Positions 44,677-50,897 of a stretch of 50,897 bases of DNA are shown piece after piece. The DNA is from Chloroflexota bacterium (GTDB taxonomy: Bacteria; Chloroflexota; Limnocylindria; QHBO01). Under the pieces are notes generated by a model that made no database searches, had not been told where the DNA came from, and was given only the letters and a program-made list of their open reading frames with translations. The stretch is from assembly GCA_025699005.1 (NCBI GenBank), contig JAILWI010000009.1:1-50897 (forward strand). Direction: 5' to 3'. How positions within the stretch are numbered: position 1 is the first letter of the stretch; the number at the start of each line of letters is the position of its first letter. Made by a program: the position numbers and the translations under genes.

Positions 44677-46677
44677 ATGAGCCCACGCCTGCGCCTCGTC
44701 CTGCTCAGCTTCCTGATGCTGTTCGTGGAGCTAGCGCTCATCCGATGGCTCGGCTCGAACGTCGTCTACCTGTCGTTCTTCTCGAACTTCGTGCTGCTGG
44801 GCAGCTTCCTGGGCATCGGCGTCGGCTTCATCCGCGCCCGATCGCCCCGGGATCTGACGAAGTGGATTCCCGTGGCGCTGGCGTTCTTCGTCGGGTTCAT
44901 CCTCATCGCCCGCGTGAGCGTCGACCGAGCGGGGGACGACCTCATCTATTTCGGTGAGCTGAGCCCCACCGGTCTGCCAGCCTGGCTGATGCTGCCCGTG
45001 ATCTTCCTGGCCGTGACGGGCGTGATGGCGCTCATCGGCGAGGCGGTAGGGCGCCAGTTCGTGGCGTTCGAGCCGCTGGAGGCGTATCGCCTGGACATCG
45101 GCGGCAGCCTGCTGGGCATCCTTGGCTTCTCGGCGCTGTCGCTGCTTTGGGCGCCACCGGTGGTCTGGGGCATCGTGACCGCGATCTTGATCCTGGTGCT
45201 GTTCAGCCATGCCAGGCGCATGCTGTCGGTGGTGGCGCTCGTGGGCCTGGTGCTCATGCTGGGGCGCGAGTCGATGGTGCCGGAGTTCAGCTGGTCCCCG
45301 TACTACAAGATCGCCACGGTCGAGGTGGACAGGGTCGCCTCGTACCACATCACGGTCAACGGCATCCCCCACCAGGACATCACCCCGGTGGCGGACGTTC
45401 GTGACGATCCGGACTCCATCTATCTCCAGCCGTATGAGCGGGCCGGCGACAAGTCCGCCGGTGACGTGCTCATCATCGGCGCGGGGAACGGCACCGACGT
45501 CGCGCTCGCCCTCTCGGAGGACGTGGGATCGGTCGATGCCGTGGAGATCGATCCGCGGCTGCTCCAGATCGGCAGCGAGCTGCATCCCGACCGCCCGTAC
45601 CAGGATCCTCGCGTCACGGCGCATGTGGCCGATGGGCGCGAGTTCCTGGAGAGCACGGAAAGGACGTACGACCTCATCCTCTTCGCGCTTCCCGATTCGC
45701 TGACGCTGGTCGCGGGCCAAGGGGCGCTGCGCCTCGAAAGCTACCTCTTCACGATCGAGGCGATGGAGGCCGCCCGAGATCGGCTGAAGCCCGACGGCGT
45801 GTTCGCCATGTACAACTACTACCGCGAGCCGTGGTTGATTCAACGTCTGGCGGCAACGCTGGAGCGCGCGTACGGCCGGCCCCCTTGCGTGGACTCCGTC
45901 GGCGGCGTCGGCCAGCTGGCGATGCTCACGGTCGGACGGACCGAAGGGCTTGTCGACTGCACCGGCGGCGCGGAGATTGCCACGGCCGGAGCGTCGGTTG
46001 CGACGGACAACTACCCGTTCCTGTACCTGCGCTCGCCGGGGCTGCCCCCGGTCTACCTGCTGACCATCGCCCTCATCGTTGGCGCCTCGCTGGCGCTGGT
46101 GCGCCGGGTGGGCGGGCCGCTGCGCGGCATGAGCCGATTCGTGGATCTGTTCTTCATGGGCGCCGCGTTCCTCCTGCTGGAGACGAAGGCGGTGGTCCAG
46201 TTCGCCCTCCTGTTCGGGACGACATGGATCGTGAATTCGCTGGTCTTTGCCGGCGTGCTGCTCTCCGTCCTCCTGGCGGTCGAGGTCGCGCGTCGCGTCC
46301 CGAACCTCCCTCGGACGCTGCTGTACGGCGTGCTCTTCGCCTCCCTGCTGGTCGCATTCCTGGTTCCGCCGGGCGCCCTGCTTGGCCTGGGCCCGGTTCC
46401 GCGCTTCGTGGCCGCCACGGCTCTCTGGTTCACCCCGATCTTCGCCGCTAACCTGATCTTCGCCGAGCGGTTCCGTCGCACCGACGCGGCGCACCTTGCC
46501 TTCGGCGCGAATCTCCTTGGCGCGATGGTGGGTGGCGTACTCGAGTACCTCTCGCTGGTCATCGGCTTCCAGCTCTTGGTGGTCGTCGTCGCGATCCTCT
46601 ACCTCGGGGCGTTCGTGACCGGTCGCGACGTGCCGCTGAGCCTGCCGGCGCTCACGCGTCTGGGCCGCGCGAGCTGA
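44677..46677 (+). CDS. Membrane spermidine-synthase-like protein
   Basis: This 666-residue protein has an N-terminal membrane bundle (about 1-200), a Rossmann methyltransferase-like domain (about 225-430) and a second membrane bundle (about 445-655). The middle domain shows the aminopropyltransferase/SAM fold: VLIIGAGNGTDVALAL from about 265 and VDAVEIDPRLLQIG near 283. This matches the membrane-fused SpeE-like family, some of whose members lack spermidine synthase activity. ATG 44677 is chosen; an in-frame start at 44545 would overlap the divergent gene. Placement among GT genes suggests modification of an envelope polymer, but polyamine synthesis is the default assignment. Confidence 0.85.
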   Translation: MSPRLRLVLLSFLMLFVELALIRWLGSNVVYLSFFSNFVLLGSFLGIGVGFIRARSPRDLTKWIPVALAFFVGFILIARVSVDRAGDDLIYFGELSPTGLPAWLMLPVIFLAVTGVMALIGEAVGRQFVAFEPLEAYRLDIGGSLLGILGFSALSLLWAPPVVWGIVTAILILVLFSHARRMLSVVALVGLVLMLGRESMVPEFSWSPYYKIATVEVDRVASYHITVNGIPHQDITPVADVRDDPDSIYLQPYERAGDKSAGDVLIIGAGNGTDVALALSEDVGSVDAVEIDPRLLQIGSELHPDRPYQDPRVTAHVADGREFLESTERTYDLILFALPDSLTLVAGQGALRLESYLFTIEAMEAARDRLKPDGVFAMYNYYREPWLIQRLAATLERAYGRPPCVDSVGGVGQLAMLTVGRTEGLVDCTGGAEIATAGASVATDNYPFLYLRSPGLPPVYLLTIALIVGASLALVRRVGGPLRGMSRFVDLFFMGAAFLLLETKAVVQFALLFGTTWIVNSLVFAGVLLSVLLAVEVARRVPNLPRTLLYGVLFASLLVAFLVPPGALLGLGPVPRFVAATALWFTPIFAANLIFAERFRRTDAAHLAFGANLLGAMVGGVLEYLSLVIGFQLLVVVVAILYLGAFVTGRDVPLSLPALTRLGRAS

Positions 46678-46687
46678 CCCAGCAGAC

Positions 46688-47674
46688 GTGATCCGCCGCG
46701 CTGGGGCCTGGGCGGTCGTCGGGGTCGGAATCCTGGCTGTCGTGCTGGCCGCACTGCGCGCCGAGCAACAGCTGTCGGCCATCAACTTCCGCGCGTTCGA
46801 CGACTGGCGTACCTATGCATTTGCGGTGGAACGCTGGCTCTCCGGCGCGCCGATCTACGCCCCGGTCCAGGTCGCCGGTCCGTACGAGCTGCGTGACACG
46901 CTCCTGACTGGCTTCACCTATCCGCCCGCCGCCGTGCCGTTGTTCCTTCCGTTCTCACTGGGTGAGCCGGGCCTGATCGCATGGGTGGCGGTGAACCTGG
47001 GCGGCTTCCTGCTCGGGCTGTTCGCCGTGCTGCGCCGCGAGATCAGGTCAGTGACACCCTTGGCCACCGGACTCACGCTGCTCGCACTCGCTGCCTTTCC
47101 CCCGTTCTCGAACGCGGTCGTGTCCGGCAACCTCAATCTGGGCATTGCCGGTCTGCTGGCGTGGGCCTGGGCGAGCGATGCCCACGGGCGACTGGTGACC
47201 GCGGCAGGCGTCGGGTCGATCATGAAGATCTTCCCCGGCCTCGTCGCCGTGTGGCCGGCACGACAGGTTGGCGTGCGGGCCATCTTCTGGGCGATCGCCG
47301 TCGCCTTGGCGGTAGCGGTGGCATCGGTGCCGCTCGTCGGGGCGAATGCCTGGAGCGACTTTGCGGCCGCCCTCGCGAACGCACGACCCGAGTGCTCCCC
47401 GCAGAGCCTCTCGATCGGGTGCGGATTGGCCGGCCTCGTCGGTCCGTCGGCTGCGCAACTCACCGGGATCGTGTTCGCGCTCGTGCTGGTCCTCGCCGTC
47501 CTCCTCGTTCGTTCTCGCTTCGCCGCCTACGTTGCCCTTGGTGGCGCCATGCTCGCACCGGTCGTGGACATGCACCCGCACTACTGGCTCTTCGCGTGGA
47601 CCGTGGCCTACGTGGGTGTCGTCCGCATTGTTGGCCGCCGGGCCCGCCGGCGCACCGCGGCGGTCAACGCGTGA
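46688..47674 (+). CDS. GT87-like membrane glycosyltransferase
   Basis: This 328-residue protein begins at GTG 46688, 10 bases after the SpeE-like stop. The first loop has DDWRTYAFAVERWLSGAPIY followed by TYPPAAVPLFLPF. Eight or so helices are visible. Its stop is overlapped by the next start (GTGA at 47671-47674). It is therefore co-translated with a paralogue. A PVVDMHPHYWLFAWTVAYVG segment near the C-terminus may form a last active-site helix. Confidence 0.8.
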   Translation: MIRRAGAWAVVGVGILAVVLAALRAEQQLSAINFRAFDDWRTYAFAVERWLSGAPIYAPVQVAGPYELRDTLLTGFTYPPAAVPLFLPFSLGEPGLIAWVAVNLGGFLLGLFAVLRREIRSVTPLATGLTLLALAAFPPFSNAVVSGNLNLGIAGLLAWAWASDAHGRLVTAAGVGSIMKIFPGLVAVWPARQVGVRAIFWAIAVALAVAVASVPLVGANAWSDFAAALANARPECSPQSLSIGCGLAGLVGPSAAQLTGIVFALVLVLAVLLVRSRFAAYVALGGAMLAPVVDMHPHYWLFAWTVAYVGVVRIVGRRARRRTAAVNA

Positions 47675-48534
47675 CGCGACTGCATGAGCGCGGCGCTCAG
47701 CTCGTCGCCCTGGCCATCCTGGTGGCGACGGGCGTCGCCGCCGCCATCTTCGCCGCGGGCGCCTGGACCCTGGAGGACATGCGGGTCTATCTGGATGCGG
47801 CTCGGCGCCTCTCGAGCGGCGATCCGCTGTACTCGACGCCGAATCCTCTGGCCGCGTACCAATACGCGCCATGGTTCGCCGCCGCGTGGATCCCCGCCAC
47901 CGCTCTGCCGGAGGTCGTCGTCGAGGTCGGATGGTCCGCAATCTTGGTCGCCGCCTCCGTCGTCACGGTTCTGCCGCTGCTGCGGCGCCCTTCGGTGGCC
48001 TCCGTCGCCCTGGCGGCGCTGATGCTCCCTCTGCTCCTCTTCTCATCCGCGCGCAGCGGGAACGTCCAGCCGCTGCTCGTGGCGGTTCTCGTCGTCGGCC
48101 TGGAGCGCCGCTGGGCCGGACCGGTGGGGATCGCCGCCACGGCGTCACTGAAAGCGTTTCCGCTTGCCTTCGCGCTCGTCTACGTCGGTCGCCGCGAATG
48201 GGATCGGGCGGCTGTGGCCGGCATCGCCTTCCTGATGCTCACCGCCCCCATGCTTCTCTTCGACCTGTCGGCGTACACGGCCGATGGTCCGCGCCCCGGC
48301 ACGCTCTTCGATATCTCGCCGCTCCTCTGGGGACTGCCGGTGGCCGGCCTGGTGATGCTGTCGTTGTGGCTGGCCGCGCGCGGGAGCCGATACGCGTGGC
48401 TCGGCGCGGCCTCCACGGTAGTGATGGGCCTCCCCCGGATGCTGACCTACGACCTCACGTTCCTGCTGGCGGGGAGCCCCGTGCGACCGCGGGCGAGGTC
48501 CGCCAATCCGACGAGCACGAAGCTGATCTCGTAG
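47671..48534 (+). CDS. GT87-like membrane glycosyltransferase, 3' end overlapping a paralogue
   Basis: This 287-residue protein starts at GTG 47671, overlapping the previous stop by four bases. The first loop is EDMRVYLDAARRLSSGDPLY, followed by YQYAPWFAAAWIPA. The conserved core ends LPRMLTYDLTFLLAG, and the last 19 residues (SPVRPRARSANPTSTKLIS) run antisense to the tail of the convergent paralogue. The stop codon lies within the other gene's conserved Tyr codon. The unusual tail suggests a truncation or recombination event. Confidence 0.75.
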   Translation: MTRLHERGAQLVALAILVATGVAAAIFAAGAWTLEDMRVYLDAARRLSSGDPLYSTPNPLAAYQYAPWFAAAWIPATALPEVVVEVGWSAILVAASVVTVLPLLRRPSVASVALAALMLPLLLFSSARSGNVQPLLVAVLVVGLERRWAGPVGIAATASLKAFPLAFALVYVGRREWDRAAVAGIAFLMLTAPMLLFDLSAYTADGPRPGTLFDISPLLWGLPVAGLVMLSLWLAARGSRYAWLGAASTVVMGLPRMLTYDLTFLLAGSPVRPRARSANPTSTKLIS

Positions 48535-49337
48535 GGCAGGAACCGGGGCAGCCACGCGGCGGCGGCAAATCCACCCAGAAGCCAGCCGTGGCGGGTGGTG
48601 GCCCAGCGAAGCGTGCCCAACGTGGCCGCAAGGGCCAGCGCCAGGAACACGATCGGCGAGAACGCGATCAGGCTCATCTGTCCACCCCCGGTCTCGGTGC
48701 TGTAGCCGGACAGGTCGAAGAGCAGCATCGGGCCAACGAGCAGCGCGGTCAGCGCGCCGGTCACGAGGGCGCGACGATATTCGCCTCGCCCCAGGTAGAC
48801 AGCAACGAGCACGATCGGCACCGCCTTGAGCGAGGCGGCGAGCGCGACCCACAGCGGCCCGCTCGCACGCGCCGCACCCAGAACGAGCATGGCGATCATG
48901 AGGGGCTGCACGTTCCCGTAAGCCGCCCCTTCCAGCTGGAAGGCGAGGAGCAGCGCGGCACCGGGGACCGCGACCGCGCCGGCACGCAGCATCGGCGCCA
49001 CCGATGCGAGCGATGCGACCACGAGCACGGCGACCCACGCGGCCGTCACGGCGTCGCGTGGCAGGTCCACCAGCGGGATCCAAAGCGCGGCGAACCACGG
49101 CGCGTATCGATACAGCTCCGTGTCGTTCGCCACGCCGGGCCGATACAGCACGCCACCATCGCGCAGACGCTCTGCAGCGCCGAGGTAGGCGCGGATGTCG
49201 CGACCCCCGTCGTTGGTCCACACCGACCAGGCGTAGCCGAGCTCCGCGTACGTGGCCAGCGCCACCAGGATCACCGCGAGGAGCGCCGCGGCAGCCACCA
49301 GCGGGCGAGCACGTACCGAGGCGGTCGTGAGGGTCAC
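48447..49337 (-). CDS. GT87-like membrane glycosyltransferase
   Basis: This 296-residue protein is read from GTG 49337; a longer ATG form at 49412 would overlap the divergent gene's start and is less likely. The first loop has RDIRAYLGAAERLRDGGVLY followed by YRYAPWFAALWIPL. Helices and layout match the paralogue ending at 48534, with which it converges and overlaps by 88 bases. Its core ends LPRFLPYEISFVLVG, then 19 residues antisense to the other gene. Confidence 0.75.
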   Translation of the reverse strand: MTLTTASVRARPLVAAAALLAVILVALATYAELGYAWSVWTNDGGRDIRAYLGAAERLRDGGVLYRPGVANDTELYRYAPWFAALWIPLVDLPRDAVTAAWVAVLVVASLASVAPMLRAGAVAVPGAALLLAFQLEGAAYGNVQPLMIAMLVLGAARASGPLWVALAASLKAVPIVLVAVYLGRGEYRRALVTGALTALLVGPMLLFDLSGYSTETGGGQMSLIAFSPIVFLALALAATLGTLRWATTRHGWLLGGFAAAAWLPRFLPYEISFVLVGLADLARGRTGLPASRNVRS

Positions 49338-49389
49338 GCGCGACAGTCTACGGTGAACGAAGGTACGCCCGGCCGACGACCGACCTGCT

Positions 49390-49395
49390 GATACT
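49390..49395 (+). promoter_or_regulatory. Possible -10 element (GATACT) for the gene at 49406
   Basis: GATACT at 49390-49395 ends ten bases before ATG 49406. With no ribosome-binding sequence upstream, a leaderless transcript is plausible. Confidence 0.4.
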
Positions 49396-49405
49396 GTCTC
49401 TGCCG

Positions 49406-50437
49406 ATGTCATCCCTCGTGCGGACCGTCGCGATCGTGACCCGACGGCGCCGCTTCCTGCTCCAGCTGACGGCCGCGTCGCTGATCGTCTACATCGCCAT
49501 CGTGATCTCGCTGGGGTTCCGGGGAGACTGGGCGATCGACTTCAGTTGCTGCTACCAGCAGGCCGGACAGCGGCTGCTCGACGGAGGGGACCTGTATGCG
49601 TGGAGTGAGTCGTACACGTTCCGCTACACGCCGTGGGCGGCCCTCGTGTTCGTCGTCTTCGCGCCGTTCGTCGAGTGGGTGGCGGTGCTGCTGTGGCTGC
49701 TCATCAAGGCTGCTGCCCTCGTGGCAGCCGCGGCGCTCTTCGCTCGCGCATGGAACGGAGCGAACCGGACCCTGGCCTTCGGCCTGGCGGCCCTCTTTCC
49801 GCCGGCCATGCACGACCTGATGATCGGGAACGTCAGCTCCTTCACATTGGCCGTGGAGATCATGCTCATCCGGCTTCGCCCGGCCATCGCCGGCACCGCC
49901 TTCGGCCTGCTCATGCTTCTGTTCCCGAAGCCGCACCTCGTTCCCGTGCTCGTGTGGCTGGTCGTGCGGCAGACGCGGACCGGCATGTACGCGGTGGCGG
50001 TCGGCGCCATTGGACTGATCATCGGGGTCGCCGTGTTCGGGCTTGACGTCTGGATCGGATTCCTCGGGACCCTGCGCGAGCCGCTCGGTCGCGAATTCAC
50101 GGCCAACATCGGCCTGTCCGGGCTGCTGGGGCCGGCGGGCGTGGTCCTGTCAGCGCTGTTGGCCGCCGGTCTGTTCGCCATGGCGCTCCTGCGGCGCGGT
50201 CCGGAAGGGCTCGGGTACGCGATCCTGTCCGGGATCGTGCTCGGCCCGTACACGTTCATCCACTACCTCGTTGGCGTCCTGGTGGCAGCCGAGCCCCTGC
50301 TGCGGGTGCGGCCACGGCGGCTGGCCGCCTTTCCGTTCCTCTTCCTCATTGCGCCGTTGTCGCACGTATGGTCGGTGTTCCTCGCCCTCGTGACCTGGGT
50401 CAGCCGGCGTGACGCTGGATCGGACGCGAGTGCCTGA
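49406..50437 (+). CDS. GT87-like membrane glycosyltransferase
   Basis: This 343-residue protein begins at ATG 49406. A basic N-terminus (VTRRRRFLLQL) leads into the first helix. The first loop is WAIDFSCCYQQAGQRLLDGG, then YTFRYTPWAALVFVVFAPF, the paralogue signature with Cys-Cys replacing the usual residues. About eight helices are seen. It diverges from the convergent pair at 48-49 kb across about 70 bases and is followed by another GT-C gene after seven bases, so a second + strand operon is likely. Confidence 0.8.
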   Translation: MSSLVRTVAIVTRRRRFLLQLTAASLIVYIAIVISLGFRGDWAIDFSCCYQQAGQRLLDGGDLYAWSESYTFRYTPWAALVFVVFAPFVEWVAVLLWLLIKAAALVAAAALFARAWNGANRTLAFGLAALFPPAMHDLMIGNVSSFTLAVEIMLIRLRPAIAGTAFGLLMLLFPKPHLVPVLVWLVVRQTRTGMYAVAVGAIGLIIGVAVFGLDVWIGFLGTLREPLGREFTANIGLSGLLGPAGVVLSALLAAGLFAMALLRRGPEGLGYAILSGIVLGPYTFIHYLVGVLVAAEPLLRVRPRRLAAFPFLFLIAPLSHVWSVFLALVTWVSRRDAGSDASA

Positions 50438-50444
50438 GGTGCGC

Positions 50445-50897
50445 ATGCAGTGGGGCGACCTGTTCGTCCTGACCACCCTGGCCCTCGCGGCGCGCATCGC
50501 CGCCGCTGCCGTGATCGGATGGGCGCCGTACACCGACCCCGCCTATTACACGCTTGTCGCGACGCGCATCGTCGACGGCTTCGGATTCACGGTGCCGGTC
50601 ATCTGGAGCTTCCTGGAGGTCGGCGGGCAGCTGCCGAGTGACCCAGCCCTCCCCGTGCCCAGCAACGGACACTGGATGCCGCTGACCTCCATCGTGGCCG
50701 CCGGATCGATGGCAGTCTTCGGATCCGACTATCGAGGCGGGCAGCTCCCCATGGTCCTGCTCAGCACAGCGCTCGTGCCGATGACCTACGCCATCAGCTG
50801 GCGCTTCTGGTCCTCGCGGCGCACCGCCGTCGTCGCAGCCCTGCTCGCCGTCTTCGCGGGTCCGCTGCTCCTCATGTACCCGACCATCGACAACTTC
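50445..50897 (+). CDS. GT-C-type membrane glycosyltransferase, 3' partial
   Basis: The first 151 codons are present; the gene runs off the window. It starts at ATG 50445 after TGAGG. The first loop has YTDPAYYTLVATRIVDGFGF, the acidic DPxYY motif seen in GT39/GT83-type protein- or lipid-glycosyltransferases, and a later segment (SNGHWMPLTSIVAAG) matches loops of that fold. The family is called by motif only; the C-terminal domain is not visible. Confidence 0.75.
   Translation, partial: MQWGDLFVLTTLALAARIAAAAVIGWAPYTDPAYYTLVATRIVDGFGFTVPVIWSFLEVGGQLPSDPALPVPSNGHWMPLTSIVAAGSMAVFGSDYRGGQLPMVLLSTALVPMTYAISWRFWSSRRTAVVAALLAVFAGPLLLMYPTIDNF

Noticed and set aside
44731..46785. Long - strand open frame opposite the spermidine-synthase-like gene
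   Set aside because: Its translation is Arg/His/Gln/Glu-rich without any domain, while the + strand frame has SAM and membrane motifs.
46981..48534. Longer version of the GT87-like gene beginning at 46981
   Set aside because: Its first 230 codons lie out of frame inside the preceding GT87 gene and show no membrane character; GTG 47671 gives a clean start with a 4-base overlap.

Overview
This is a high-GC chromosomal window, probably from an uncultured, poorly characterised monoderm-like bacterium. The mix of an HspR-type heat-shock operon, a MalT-like/BTAD regulator, a DUF5317-MFS protein, many GT87-type membrane mannosyltransferase-like proteins and frequent GTG/TTG starts fits Chloroflexota best (possibly the Limnocylindria/Ellin6529 group), with Actinobacteria as the alternative. 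This placement is inference from gene content; no marker gene was compared.

Layout. Bases 1-100 are homopolymeric G/C and look like a damaged contig end. Next comes a protein quality-control operon on the + strand: hspR (5' partial), lon, a CbpA-type dnaJ and clpB (about 101-6726). A small membrane protein follows, then a secreted 5'-nucleotidase with a terminator, and a 2275-residue secreted mosaic protein with a metallophosphoesterase, a beta-helix, five copies of an Ig-like repeat and two DNRLRE-type domains (9671-16498). From 16.5 to 21.7 kb are housekeeping genes: purH, glpX, a TolB-like lipoprotein and folK.

The region 21.8-27.0 kb is the most unusual. A 1111-residue STAND ATPase/TPR/winged-helix/BTAD regulator is followed by a 425-base non-coding stretch. 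That stretch holds a promoter-like element, nested palindromes, a hairpin, two short ORFs that both end in basic-Gly-Trp-stop, and a membrane HD-GYP cyclic-di-GMP phosphodiesterase immediately downstream. One short ORF encodes a 32-residue peptide with an export-type signal. I propose, as a hypothesis only, a peptide-signalling cassette feeding cyclic-di-GMP turnover.

From 27.0 to 32.8 kb are a DUF5317-MFS fusion transporter, two small membrane proteins, a sigma-54-type response regulator, a YtxH-like protein, protein-L-isoaspartate methyltransferase (pcm) and a YggT-family protein. On the - strand at 32.8-38.3 kb lie a GT4 glycosyltransferase, a MetF-like reductase and cobalamin-independent methionine synthase (metE). 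The metE reading frame is continuous with that of an upstream membrane GT87-like protein.

The last 13 kb is a cell-envelope glycan region. It contains eight GT87-like paralogues in all (including the one joined to metE), two other GT-C-type polytopic proteins, an FAD-dependent oxidoreductase and a spermidine-synthase-like membrane protein. Most of the - strand genes (44585 to 38986) are chained by 4-base start/stop overlaps, so they are very likely one operon that builds or decorates a lipid-linked or cell-wall glycan. The window ends inside another GT-C-type gene.
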